A stretch of 51,194 nucleotides of DNA. It comes from Ruminococcoides intestinihominis (GTDB taxonomy: Bacteria; Bacillota; Clostridia; Oscillospirales; Acutalibacteraceae). The stretch spans positions 1 through 51,194 of the forward strand of contig NZ_JBBMEY010000015.1 in assembly GCF_040096285.1 (NCBI RefSeq), in the 5' to 3' direction. The position numbers and the translations under genes were made by a program. Below, one piece after another: positions 17,426-25,140 of this stretch (within the stretch, counting starts at the first letter, position 1; each line of letters begins with the position of its first letter). The notes beneath the pieces are model-generated. The model worked only from the letters and a program-made list of their open reading frames with translations, searched no databases and had not been told where the DNA came from.

Positions 17426-18934
17426 TCAATTTTCTTCAAGAAGTGGCAAATACTCCTTATATTTTGACATTGAAGGTGTTAGGTGTTCTGAGTCTTTCAC
17501 CTTTTTATTGACTGCTTGAGTGGTTTTGTTAACCGGTGCAATTGTACCGGCACCTGCAACACAACCACCGGGACATCCCATACCCTCTAGTAGGTAACCG
17601 TCATACTTACCGGCTTTGGCAATTTGGAGCATTTTGCGACATTCAGGCAGTCCCTCTGCCCTAGCAGTTAAGACCTCCCGATTAGGGTCAATCTCTTTAA
17701 TAATATTTTCAACTGCTTTTGCTACACCACCACTTACTGCAAAGCCGTTGCCATCTCCACTGCCTTCTTTAAATGGTTCGCCGTCTTCACATTTAGAAAT
17801 ATCAATTCCTTTTGCATCAAGAATTGCACTAAATTCTTCAAATGTAAGTACAAAATCAACATCACTACGGATTGACTTTCTTCTAGCTTCTAGCTTTTTA
17901 GCAGCACAAGGACCAACAAAAACAACCTTACAATCAGGGTATTTTTTCTTAATTAATCTACCGGTTAGCACCATTGGAGTTAGTGCCATTGAAATATATG
18001 GTGCAAAATCAGGGAATAACTTTTTCGCCATAACTGACCACGCAGGACAACATGATGTTGCCATAAATGGTTGCTTATCGGGTACTTCTTTAATAAAGTC
18101 ATTAGCCTCTTCAATTGTACAAAGGTCAGCACCAATTGCAACTTCTACTACATCAGTAAAGCCCAATGCTTTGAATGCATTACGGATTTGACCTTGTGTT
18201 ACATTGCCAAACTGACCTGAAAAAGCCGGTGCAATCGCAGCATAAACAGGTGTATCACTCTTTAATGCAGAGATAGTCTGGAAAATCTGACTTTTGTCAA
18301 TAATTGCACCAAAGGGGCAATTAACAAGACACATACCACAAGATACACATTTATCATGGTCGATTTCTGCTCTACCATATTCATCGGACTTAATAGCTTT
18401 CATACCACAAACTTTGGCACAAGGTCTTTCGTGGCGAACTATTGCATGGTACTCACAAACATTAACACATCTACCACATTTTATGCATATATCTTCATCA
18501 ATATGCGACTGACCATCTACAATGGAAACTGCTTTTTTAGGGCAAATCTCTACACAAGGGTGTTCAAGACAATTTTGACAAGCATTTGTAACGAATACTC
18601 TGTTCTCAGCACACTTATTACAAGCAAACTTAATAATATCAATTAGAGGAGGCTCATAATACTTATCATTAAAAAGTTCTTCCTCAATACCCTCTGTTAT
18701 TGGTGAAAATTCGTTATAATCTCTTAGGGGAAAACCCATTGCTGCTCTTAGCCTTTCCCCTACTACTGCTCTTTCTACAAAAACACTATCTCTATAGTGG
18801 GCAATTTCACCTTTGATAATTTTGTAAGGTAGTCTCTGGAATTTGTCAGCATCCCAACCTTCAAAAGCAAGTTTTGCAATTTCGGTGAAAATCTGCTTTC
18901 TTATTCTTGACTTTGATGTTTTTACTCCTCGCAT
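17426..18934 (-). CDS. [FeFe]-hydrogenase-like protein, monomeric, group B type
   Basis: About 502 residues. Four cysteine-rich ferredoxin-like blocks lie in the N-terminal part (including CIKCGRCVNVC and CVSCGMCLVNCP), feeding an H-cluster domain. The three H-cluster motifs are TSCCPAW (about 293), GPCAAKKLEA (about 336) and EGMGCPGGCVAGAG (about 448). All four cluster cysteines are present, so it can probably assemble an H-cluster. The L1 motif reads TSCCPAW and the L3 motif ends GAG, which points to the less-studied group B rather than the CpI-like group A. Role: proton/hydrogen turnover with ferredoxin in fermentation (family inference). Start MRGVKTSK is chosen because AAAAGGAG sits 6 bases upstream. 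The hydE/F/G maturases are not in the window. Confidence 0.85.
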   Translation of the reverse strand: MRGVKTSKSRIRKQIFTEIAKLAFEGWDADKFQRLPYKIIKGEIAHYRDSVFVERAVVGERLRAAMGFPLRDYNEFSPITEGIEEELFNDKYYEPPLIDIIKFACNKCAENRVFVTNACQNCLEHPCVEICPKKAVSIVDGQSHIDEDICIKCGRCVNVCEYHAIVRHERPCAKVCGMKAIKSDEYGRAEIDHDKCVSCGMCLVNCPFGAIIDKSQIFQTISALKSDTPVYAAIAPAFSGQFGNVTQGQIRNAFKALGFTDVVEVAIGADLCTIEEANDFIKEVPDKQPFMATSCCPAWSVMAKKLFPDFAPYISMALTPMVLTGRLIKKKYPDCKVVFVGPCAAKKLEARRKSIRSDVDFVLTFEEFSAILDAKGIDISKCEDGEPFKEGSGDGNGFAVSGGVAKAVENIIKEIDPNREVLTARAEGLPECRKMLQIAKAGKYDGYLLEGMGCPGGCVAGAGTIAPVNKTTQAVNKKVKDSEHLTPSMSKYKEYLPLLEEN

Positions 18935-19014
18935 ACAATACTCCTTTTCATATAAATACATTATATAAAATTTTGCATATAATTGTTTTATTTGTATAAA
19001 CTCTTTTCATTGAT

Positions 19015-19043
19015 ATTATACAATGGTGAGCCTAGTTAGTCAA
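19015..19043 (-). promoter_or_regulatory. Promoter of the hydrogenase gene
   Basis: Minus strand: TTGACT (19038-19043), 17 bp, TATAAT (19015-19020). Confidence 0.75.
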
Positions 19044-19052
19044 GAATAACAA

Positions 19053-19081
19053 TAAAAAAAGCGACCCCATAATGAGGTCGC
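19053..19081 (-). terminator. Terminator of the rpsF-ssb-rpsR operon
   Basis: Eight-bp stem gcgacccc / gaggtcgc (one wobble) with a 5-base loop, then seven Ts on the minus strand, 14 bp past the rpsR stop. Confidence 0.9.
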
Positions 19082-19095
19082 AAAATAATTTATAA

Positions 19096-19332
19096 TCAGT
19101 CGCTTGTGTAAGGAAGAAGAGCGATCTGTCTTGCTCTCTTGATTGCTACTGTTAGTTCTCTCTGGTGAGCTGCACATGTGCCTGTAACTCTTCTAGGAAG
19201 AATCTTAGCTCTTTCAGACATATAACGACGAAGTCTTGCGATGTCTTTGTAGTCAATCTTTTCTACCTTATCTACGCAAAAGCCACAAACTTTTCTGCGT
19301 GACTTTCTGCCACGGTTTGGTCTATCTGCCAT
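19096..19332 (-). CDS. rpsR: 30S ribosomal protein S18
   Basis: 78 residues, the normal S18 length. The conserved core DYKDIARLRRYMSERAKILPR is present in full. It keeps an N-terminal CGFC pair and a later Cys (TGTCAAHQR), the zinc-binding C+ form. It binds S6 on the small-subunit platform. RBS AAAGGAG. Last gene of the classic rpsF-ssb-rpsR operon. Confidence 0.97.
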   Translation of the reverse strand: MADRPNRGRKSRRKVCGFCVDKVEKIDYKDIARLRRYMSERAKILPRRVTGTCAAHQRELTVAIKRARQIALLPYTSD

Positions 19333-19377
19333 TGTAGTTAATCTCCTTTATAAAATTAGGTTTTAGTAAAATACTAA

Positions 19378-19887
19378 TTAGAATGGTAAATCGTCATCAA
19401 GTGGCATTTCTTCAAAATCTGAAGAAGTACCGTTTGAATAAGATGCCGGTTGTTGCTGCTGAACAGGAGCTTGATTATAAGACTGCTGAGGAGCTTGGTT
19501 ATAGTTACCGTAACCATTGTTATTGTTATAACCGTTGTTGTTACCATAACCGTTATTGTTTTGTTCTCTTCTTTCGCCTGTAAATGAAACATTATCAGCA
19601 ACTACTTCTGTTACATAACGGTTTGTGCCATCTTTTGCTTGGTAAGTTCTTGACTGAAGCTGACCTTCGATGGCAATCATTGAGCCTTTGCCAAAATAAC
19701 GACAAACAAACTCAGCCTGTTGACGCCAACATACAATATTAATAAAGTCTGTCTGGCGCTGTTCGCCTTGCTTTACATAGTTTCTATCTACTGCGATAGA
19801 AAATGATGTTACAGAAATACCACTTGCTGTTGTCTTTAATTCCAATTCCTGAGTAATTCTACCCATTAAAATAACTCTGTTTAACAT
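19378..19887 (-). CDS. ssb: Single-stranded DNA-binding protein
   Basis: About 169 residues: OB-fold (MLNRVILMGRITQELELK through FTGERR, about 1-107), then a flexible linker very rich in Asn/Gly/Tyr and Gln (NNNGYGNNNGYN type), then the acidic tip EEMPLDDDLPF that docks replication and repair proteins. Start: the ATG giving MLNRV has AAAGGA 8 bases upstream; an ATG three codons earlier abuts the RBS and is rejected. It sits between rpsF and rpsR as in most Firmicutes. Confidence 0.96.
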   Translation of the reverse strand: MLNRVILMGRITQELELKTTASGISVTSFSIAVDRNYVKQGEQRQTDFINIVCWRQQAEFVCRYFGKGSMIAIEGQLQSRTYQAKDGTNRYVTEVVADNVSFTGERREQNNNGYGNNNGYNNNNGYGNYNQAPQQSYNQAPVQQQQPASYSNGTSSDFEEMPLDDDLPF

Positions 19888-19938
19888 AACATACATCCTT
19901 TCATGTTCAGCTATTCAGCCTACTTCTTGATTATTCGA

Positions 19939-20235
19939 TTAGTCTTCCTTCTTAATGATCATTGAGCGTAGAACGCCATCAGTAATCTTGTAGATTCTGT
20001 CTAGTTCTGCTGGGAACTCTGCAGTTGATTCAAAGTTGATTAGAACATAGTAGCCTTCTGCTTCTTTGTTGATTATGTATGCAAGCTTACGCTTACCCCA
20101 TTCATCAACTTCCTGCAGTGTGGCATGCTTTTCAACAAGATCCTTAAACTTAGCGATTGTGCTCTGGATACCTTCTTCACCTAATTTCATAGAAAGTACC
20201 ATAACTGTTTCGTACTTAGCTGTAATTTCTGCCAT
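19939..20235 (-). CDS. rpsF: 30S ribosomal protein S6
   Basis: 98 residues, the normal length. Motifs YETVMVLS, WGKRKLAY and EGYYVLINFES are typical of S6. Partner of S18 on the 30S platform. RBS GGAGGTG. First gene of the rpsF-ssb-rpsR operon. The leader contains a hairpin that may be the S6:S18 feedback site. Confidence 0.97.
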   Translation of the reverse strand: MAEITAKYETVMVLSMKLGEEGIQSTIAKFKDLVEKHATLQEVDEWGKRKLAYIINKEAEGYYVLINFESTAEFPAELDRIYKITDGVLRSMIIKKED

Positions 20236-20263
20236 TTATCTGCACCTCCTTCTGGACATATTG

Positions 20264-20282
20264 GCGTGTATTTCCTACACGC
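20264..20282 (-). promoter_or_regulatory. Hairpin in the rpsF leader, possible S6:S18 autoregulatory element
   Basis: Perfect 7-bp stem (gcgtgta / tacacgc) with a 5-base loop, 29 bp before the rpsF start. A second partial stem (gtgtg / acaca) lies upstream. Many bacteria have an S6:S18-binding leader at this place. The expected CCG-containing bulge was not confirmed, so the assignment is tentative. Confidence 0.4.
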
Positions 20283-20313
20283 AAGGATTGTGTACTAATT
20301 CACACACTAGATT

Positions 20314-20341
20314 ATTATAACAAAATATTTCAAATTGTCAA
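20314..20341 (-). promoter_or_regulatory. Promoter of rpsF-ssb-rpsR
   Basis: Minus strand: TTGACA (20336-20341), 16 bp, TATAAT (20314-20319). Confidence 0.85.
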
Positions 20342-20364
20342 TAGAAAATATGAGATATTTTTTG

Positions 20365-20763
20365 TTATTCTGTAATTTCTCTGCTTTCTACTATTTTATT
20401 GAAAAGAGTTTCTATTCTATCAGTTTCACCCTTTAAATATAAGAAACCGAATAGTGCCTCAAAACCTGTTGCACTGTGATAATCCCCTACTGTGCCATGC
20501 TTTGGTGTACATTTAGGAGAAGCGTTTCTCCCACGCTTATAAATAGAAATCTCTTCCTCTGTTAAAATAGGCATTAGCATCTTTGCAAACTCAGCTTGGC
20601 TTTTGCAGTTTACAAACTTAACTTTTATTTTATTTAATTCACCGACATGTAGGTCGTGGTGGTTAACAAGGTACTTTCTAACAAGTAAATCATAGACACC
20701 ATCACCTACAAATGCTAATGTTAAGGGTGAAATCAGCTTTGGGTTATTATTTTCTAAGTTCAT
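20365..20763 (-). CDS. mrnC: Mini-ribonuclease III
   Basis: 132 residues: an RNase III catalytic domain without the dsRNA-binding domain. Landmarks are LAFVGDGVYDLLVR (acidic catalytic residues) and GFEALFGFLYL (second acidic motif, E-x-x-x-G). The B. subtilis enzyme trims 23S rRNA ends. In many Firmicutes mrnC follows cysS; here it is the last gene after obg, 8 bp downstream of it. Confidence 0.92.
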   Translation of the reverse strand: MNLENNNPKLISPLTLAFVGDGVYDLLVRKYLVNHHDLHVGELNKIKVKFVNCKSQAEFAKMLMPILTEEEISIYKRGRNASPKCTPKHGTVGDYHSATGFEALFGFLYLKGETDRIETLFNKIVESREITE

Positions 20764-20771
20764 ATGCTACC

Positions 20772-22043
20772 TTATTCTACAAAGTCAAATTCAAGGTCAT
20801 AAATAGAAACTGTATCACCTTCGCTGATACCGGCTTTTCTAAGTGCATCAATAACTCCACCATTTGTAAGAACTCTCTGAAAATAGTTCATACTTTCATA
20901 ATCATCAAAGTTAACTGACTTCATAACCTGAAGTAGCCACTCACCTTCAACAAAGTATACATCATCCTGAACTGTGATTTTAACTTCGTGGGGGTTGATT
21001 TCTTCTGCCGGGATAATTGGAGCAGGTTCTGCTTCAAATTCACGAATTGGAGGTAGTTTGCTTAATGTTTCAAGGGTTTTGTTCATTAATGCATCTACAC
21101 CATAATGAATTTCTGCCATAATTGGGAAGAATGAATACCCTTGATCCTCTACAAACTTTCTAAAATCATCAATCTGTTCATCTGTTGCCATATCACACTT
21201 ATTACCGGCAACCAACATTTCTCTCTCTGCTAATTCAGGGTTGAACTTTCTAAGCTCATTGTTGATGGTGACAAAGTCCTCCTTAGGGTCTCTGCCCTCA
21301 CTACCACTAACATCAACAATGTGAATTAACATTCTACATCTTTCCACATGACGAAGGAACTGATGACCAAGGCCTGTACCTTCCCATGCACCTTCAATAA
21401 GTCCCGGAATATCTGCCATAACAAATGAGTTACCTTCACCCATTGATACAACACCAAGAACCGGTGTAATTGTTGTAAAGTGATAGTTAGCAATCTCAGG
21501 TTTTGCCTGACTTACTACAGAAACAAGTGTACTCTTGCCTACATTTGGGAAACCTACTAGACCTACATCAGCCAGTAACTTTAGTTCAAGTACAACATCA
21601 TATTCTTCGCCCGGTAGACCCGGCTTTGCAAATCTTGGTACTTGGCGAGTTGGTGTGGCAAAATGAACATTACCCCAACCACCTTTACCACCTCTTGCAA
21701 CTAAAACAGGTTCTTTACCTGATACATCGGCAAGAATTCTGCCTGTTTCAGCCTCTTTAACTACAGTACCGATTGGTACTCTGATAATTAGGTCAGGTGC
21801 TTTTTTACCGAATTTGCGACCACTTCTGCCGTTTTCACCTTTTTCGGCATTATACTTTCTTTTATATCTAAAGTCAGCCAGTGTGGAAATGTTACTGTCA
21901 GCTTGGAAGAGAATATCTCCACCTTTACCACCGTCACCACCATCAGGTCCACCGGCAGCAACATACTTTTCTCTGTGGAAAGAAACTGCACCATCACCAC
22001 CGTCACCGGCTTTGATTTTAATTTTTGCTACATCTACAAACAT
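20772..22043 (-). CDS. obg: GTPase Obg (CgtA), ribosome assembly
   Basis: 423 residues in three parts: a glycine-rich Obg fold (1-158, KAGDGGDGAVSFHREKYV), a G domain (G1 GFPNVGKST, G3 DIPGL, G4 NKCD) and a C-terminal OCT domain (about 345-423), as in Gram-positive Obg. It binds the 50S subunit late in assembly and responds to GTP/ppGpp. It sits downstream of rplU-prp-rpmA, the usual place, separated by one small membrane-protein gene that ends 3 bp before obg starts. Confidence 0.96.
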   Translation of the reverse strand: MFVDVAKIKIKAGDGGDGAVSFHREKYVAAGGPDGGDGGKGGDILFQADSNISTLADFRYKRKYNAEKGENGRSGRKFGKKAPDLIIRVPIGTVVKEAETGRILADVSGKEPVLVARGGKGGWGNVHFATPTRQVPRFAKPGLPGEEYDVVLELKLLADVGLVGFPNVGKSTLVSVVSQAKPEIANYHFTTITPVLGVVSMGEGNSFVMADIPGLIEGAWEGTGLGHQFLRHVERCRMLIHIVDVSGSEGRDPKEDFVTINNELRKFNPELAEREMLVAGNKCDMATDEQIDDFRKFVEDQGYSFFPIMAEIHYGVDALMNKTLETLSKLPPIREFEAEPAPIIPAEEINPHEVKITVQDDVYFVEGEWLLQVMKSVNFDDYESMNYFQRVLTNGGVIDALRKAGISEGDTVSIYDLEFDFVE

Positions 22044-22046
22044 ATA

Positions 22047-22370
22047 TTATTCCTTATTATCTTTAAATAATGGTTCTATATTTTTTACTTCTCTACTAAT
22101 TTGATACTTCTTTTTGTTCATTTTTACTTTAAATGTTGTAATAAGAAGAATTCCACCAATAACAAAAAAGAATACCCCTGATACTATTTTGCCCCCAACA
22201 AAGAACAAAATGCCTATTAAAAACAGAATAACAGATAAAACTATAATAACTCTCTTATAACCCTTAGTGTCGCCACTGTCACCAATAAGGTCGTTGACCA
22301 AATTGACATTCTTAACAGTAGGGTTATTGTTCATTATCTTCTTATCGCCTTTGTTTACATCATAATTCAT
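22047..22370 (-). CDS. Small membrane protein of unknown function between rpmA and obg
   Basis: 107 residues: a polar N-terminus (about 40), two hydrophobic helices in a hairpin (VIIVLSVILFLIGILFFVGG and VSGVFFFVIGGILLITTF), and a basic/acidic C-terminal tail. Not a family I recognise. AAGGAG lies 8 bases before the ATG. Its position inside a ribosome-assembly operon is probably for co-expression only. Confidence 0.75.
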   Translation of the reverse strand: MNYDVNKGDKKIMNNNPTVKNVNLVNDLIGDSGDTKGYKRVIIVLSVILFLIGILFFVGGKIVSGVFFFVIGGILLITTFKVKMNKKKYQISREVKNIEPLFKDNKE

Positions 22371-22430
22371 AAAAATGACTCCTTGGATAAAAGAAAAGGG
22401 TGGTAACTATATACCACCCAAATACATTAA

Positions 22431-22715
22431 TTACTGTTCAACAGGATATACGCAAGCACGCTTTCTGTCCTTGCCTACTCTTTCAAAACGAACAACACCA
22501 TCAATCTTAGCAAATAGTGTATCGTCAGAACCTCTGCCTACATTTTCACCTGGATGAATATGTGTGCCTCTCTGCTTTACTAGGATATTACCTGCAAGAA
22601 CAAACTGACCGTCTGCTCTCTTAACGCCTAGACGCTTTGATTCGCTATCTCTACCGTTCTTTGTAGAACCCATACCTTTTTTATGAGCAAATAACTGAAT
22701 GTTAATCTTTAGCAT
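22431..22715 (-). CDS. rpmA: 50S ribosomal protein L27 with cleavable N-terminal extension
   Basis: 94 residues. The N-terminus MLKINIQLF-AHKKGMGS is the Firmicute form, in which Prp removes the first nine residues after Phe so that the new N-terminus can reach the peptidyl-transferase centre. The rest (GNILVKQRGTHIHPGENVG) is standard L27. RBS GGAGGT. The protease gene lies directly upstream. Confidence 0.97.
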   Translation of the reverse strand: MLKINIQLFAHKKGMGSTKNGRDSESKRLGVKRADGQFVLAGNILVKQRGTHIHPGENVGRGSDDTLFAKIDGVVRFERVGKDRKRACVYPVEQ

Positions 22716-22716
22716 G

Positions 22717-23034
22717 TTATACCTCCGAAATTTTTATCTTAATAAATTCATCATATTCTTCTTTAAGTCCTTGAATATGAAGTTGAAAGCCATCTAAAAT
22801 TGCTTTAGCTTTCGGTGCATCTTCTTCCTCCAGCTTAACTTCCATATAACCATCCTTGACCTCAACACCAACTACTATACCAAGAATATCTGTAATAGTA
22901 TTTACTGTCATATAAGCTGCTGAACTAATTGCAGCACAAAGAATGTCTGAACCTTCTTCGCCATATTCAGCATGATCCGTAATGGTAAAACCTGTAATTA
23001 AGCCATCGTGAAGTAAGAAATCAACTTTCGTCAT
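22717..23034 (-). CDS. prp: Ribosomal-processing cysteine protease Prp
   Basis: 105 residues. The catalytic pair is visible as DHAEYGEEGSDILCAAISS (His21, Cys33), the family signature. It cleaves the L27 N-terminal extension, encoded two bases downstream. The start overlaps the rplU stop by one base (TAATG), so translation is coupled; no separate strong RBS is seen. Confidence 0.94.
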   Translation of the reverse strand: MTKVDFLLHDGLITGFTITDHAEYGEEGSDILCAAISSAAYMTVNTITDILGIVVGVEVKDGYMEVKLEEEDAPKAKAILDGFQLHIQGLKEEYDEFIKIKISEV

Positions 23035-23330
23035 TAGTTAATCTTTTCGATTGTAACCTTTGTATATGGCTGTCTATGACCCATTTTTCTCTTTTCGCCC
23101 TTCTTTGGCTTATAAGTGAAAACTGTGATCTTCTTGCCCTTGCCGTTCTTTAGAACCTTTGCTGAAACTGTCTTGCCTTCAGCAAAATCAAGAGTACCAT
23201 CTTCGTTACCTACTGCAACTACCGGGATTTCTACTGTTTCGTTTTCTTCAGCTGTAAGCTTTTCGATGAAGATTTCCTGACCTTCAGTAACCTTATACTG
23301 CTTACCACCTGTTTTGATAATAGCGTACAT
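23034..23330 (-). CDS. rplU: 50S ribosomal protein L21
   Basis: 98 residues; MYAIIKTGGKQYKV start and KKGEKRKMGHRQPYTKV end are diagnostic. It binds 23S rRNA. First gene of the rplU-prp-rpmA-orf-obg-mrnC run, with a structured leader and a perfect promoter upstream. Confidence 0.97.
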   Translation of the reverse strand: MYAIIKTGGKQYKVTEGQEIFIEKLTAEENETVEIPVVAVGNEDGTLDFAEGKTVSAKVLKNGKGKKITVFTYKPKKGEKRKMGHRQPYTKVTIEKIN

Positions 23331-23409
23331 AATTAAGTACCATTCCTTTATTTAGACTCGCTACCGTTAGGTGAAACCTAAGTTTACTTATAACCCACAA
23401 TATGCGGTT
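23331..23409 (-). promoter_or_regulatory. Structured 5' leader of rplU (L21 leader-like)
   Basis: The leader can form an outer AACC/GGTT hairpin (23392-23409) and a perfect 6-bp TTAGGT/ACCTAA hairpin with a 3-base loop (23367-23381) before the RBS. Firmicutes commonly have an L21 feedback leader here. The match to the Rfam model was judged by position and hairpins only. Confidence 0.45.
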
Positions 23410-23414
23410 TCTAT

Positions 23415-23443
23415 ACTATATCACAAAGTATAGTATTTGTCAA
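23415..23443 (-). promoter_or_regulatory. Promoter of the rplU operon
   Basis: Minus strand: TTGACA (23438-23443), 17 bp, TATAGT (23415-23420). Confidence 0.85.
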
Positions 23444-23477
23444 TGTATATTTGAAAATATCTTGAAATATTCTTGAA

Positions 23478-24329
23478 TTATAGGTTATTTTGGATTTTAC
23501 AAGCCTTTAGTGTATTTTTCATTAACACTGCAATAGTCATAGGACCTACACCACCCGGTACAGGAGTGATTGCAGAACACTTTTCCTTTACATTTTCAAA
23601 GTCAACATCACCACAAAGTTTGCCGTTTTCATCTCTGTCCATACCAACATCAATTACAACTGCACCTTCTTTAACCATATCGGCAGTAACAAACTTTGGT
23701 TTACCGATAGCAGCAACAAGAATATCAGCTCTCTTAGTAACTTCTTTTAGGTTCTTTGTACGGCTATGAGTGATTGTAACTGTACCGTTTTCGTGAAGTA
23801 GTAGCATTGCCATAGGCTTACCTACAATATTACTTCTGCCGATAACTACACATTCCTTACCTTCTACCGGAATATTGTAGCTATGTAGCATTTCCATAAC
23901 ACCGGCAGGTGTACATGGTAAAAAGTCATAGTCACCAATCATAATCTTACCAACATTTGATGCATGGAAAGCATCAACATCTTTTAGTGGTGAAATTGCT
24001 TCAATAACAGCCTTTTCATCAAGACCCTTTGGTAAAGGTAATTGACAAAGAATACCGTTGATTTCTTTATCTTCGTTAAGTTCTTTTACTAATGAAAGTA
24101 GTTCTTCCTGAGTAGTTGTTGCAGGTAGTGCAAATTCTTTTGACAAGAAACCTACCTTTTCACAAGCCTTTTTCTTGTTGTTTACATAAACTCTTGATGC
24201 TGGGTCATCACCGACAATGATAACTGCAAGACCGGGCCTAATGCCTTTTTTAACTAGTTCTTCTGTTTCAATTCTTACTTGTTCCTTTACTTGGGCAGAA
24301 ACTTTTTTACCGTCAATTATTATCGTCAT
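23478..24329 (-). CDS. folD: Bifunctional methylenetetrahydrofolate dehydrogenase/cyclohydrolase
   Basis: 283 residues, the normal length. Converts 5,10-methylene-THF to 10-formyl-THF with NADP. Landmarks: VGDDPASRVYVNNKKKAC (catalytic Lys), QLPLPKGLDE, DVDAFHASNVGK, VIGRSNIVGKPMAMLL (dinucleotide site) and TPVPGGVGPMTIAVLMKNT. It overlaps lgt by 17 bp, and GAGGA precedes its ATG. Last gene of the M16-M16-lgt-folD run. Confidence 0.96.
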   Translation of the reverse strand: MTIIIDGKKVSAQVKEQVRIETEELVKKGIRPGLAVIIVGDDPASRVYVNNKKKACEKVGFLSKEFALPATTTQEELLSLVKELNEDKEINGILCQLPLPKGLDEKAVIEAISPLKDVDAFHASNVGKIMIGDYDFLPCTPAGVMEMLHSYNIPVEGKECVVIGRSNIVGKPMAMLLLHENGTVTITHSRTKNLKEVTKRADILVAAIGKPKFVTADMVKEGAVVIDVGMDRDENGKLCGDVDFENVKEKCSAITPVPGGVGPMTIAVLMKNTLKACKIQNNL

Positions 24330-25131
24330 TTTTTACATTCCTCTTTTTTCTAAATATTATTAACAGAACAATGCCTGTTACAAAAATACAAGCTGAAAGC
24401 ACCTGACTTACTCTTGGAGTATATCCAAAAATTGAGAAGGTCATATAAAGACTGTCTGTACGAAGTCCCTCTACAATCATTCTTTCAAATCCATACCATA
24501 CCATATAGCATAGGAAGATTTGACCTTTAAAGTGATACCACTTTTTACTTAAAATATGGAGTACAAGTACACCTAATAAGCACCATATTGACTCATACAA
24601 AAAGCAAGGATGAACACCAACATTGCCTGTGTTTTCACTTACCATTCTCCATGGTAAATCCGTTTGTGAACCAAAGGCCTCTTGGTTAAAGAAATTACCC
24701 CATCTGCCGATACCTTGACCGATTAAGAAACCGATTGAAGCAATATCAAGTACAGGTAACAGTTCTTGCTTTTGAAGTTTACAAGTAATGCCACCACCTA
24801 AGATAGCACCGATAAGACCACCATAGATAGCAAGTCCTCCCTTATTTATATAGAAAATATTCATAAGGTTGTTTTTGTAATCGTCCCAACTAAACAGTAC
24901 ATAGTAAAGTCTTGCACCGATTATAGCACAAATGATACCTACAATAACTGTATTTAATAATTTATTTTTATCAATCTTAAAATAATCAGCTCTTACAAAT
25001 GCATAGATACAAGCCAAAACAAGACCTGATGCAATAATAATGCCATACCAATAGACACTTAAACTGCCTATGCTAAAAGCCTCTCTGTTAATATTAAACT
25101 CTAATCCTAAACCCGGAAAGGTTACTTCCAT
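24313..25131 (-). CDS. lgt: Prolipoprotein diacylglyceryl transferase
   Basis: 272 residues, about seven membrane helices. Transfers diacylglycerol to the lipobox cysteine of prelipoproteins. The Lgt signature appears as IGQGIGRWGNFFNQEAFG, with GGLAIYGGLIGA and R-x-E-x-L near the end (FERMIVEGLRTDSLY). RBS GGAGGTAG. Two likely substrates (at 31.4 and 47.3 kb) are encoded in this window. Confidence 0.96.
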   Translation of the reverse strand: MEVTFPGLGLEFNINREAFSIGSLSVYWYGIIIASGLVLACIYAFVRADYFKIDKNKLLNTVIVGIICAIIGARLYYVLFSWDDYKNNLMNIFYINKGGLAIYGGLIGAILGGGITCKLQKQELLPVLDIASIGFLIGQGIGRWGNFFNQEAFGSQTDLPWRMVSENTGNVGVHPCFLYESIWCLLGVLVLHILSKKWYHFKGQIFLCYMVWYGFERMIVEGLRTDSLYMTFSIFGYTPRVSQVLSACIFVTGIVLLIIFRKKRNVKNDDNN

Positions 25132-25140
25132 AGCTACCTC

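Noticed and set aside
17616..18191. 191-codon plus-strand frame opposite the hydrogenase gene
   Set aside because: The opposite strand encodes all H-cluster and ferredoxin motifs, so this frame is a shadow.
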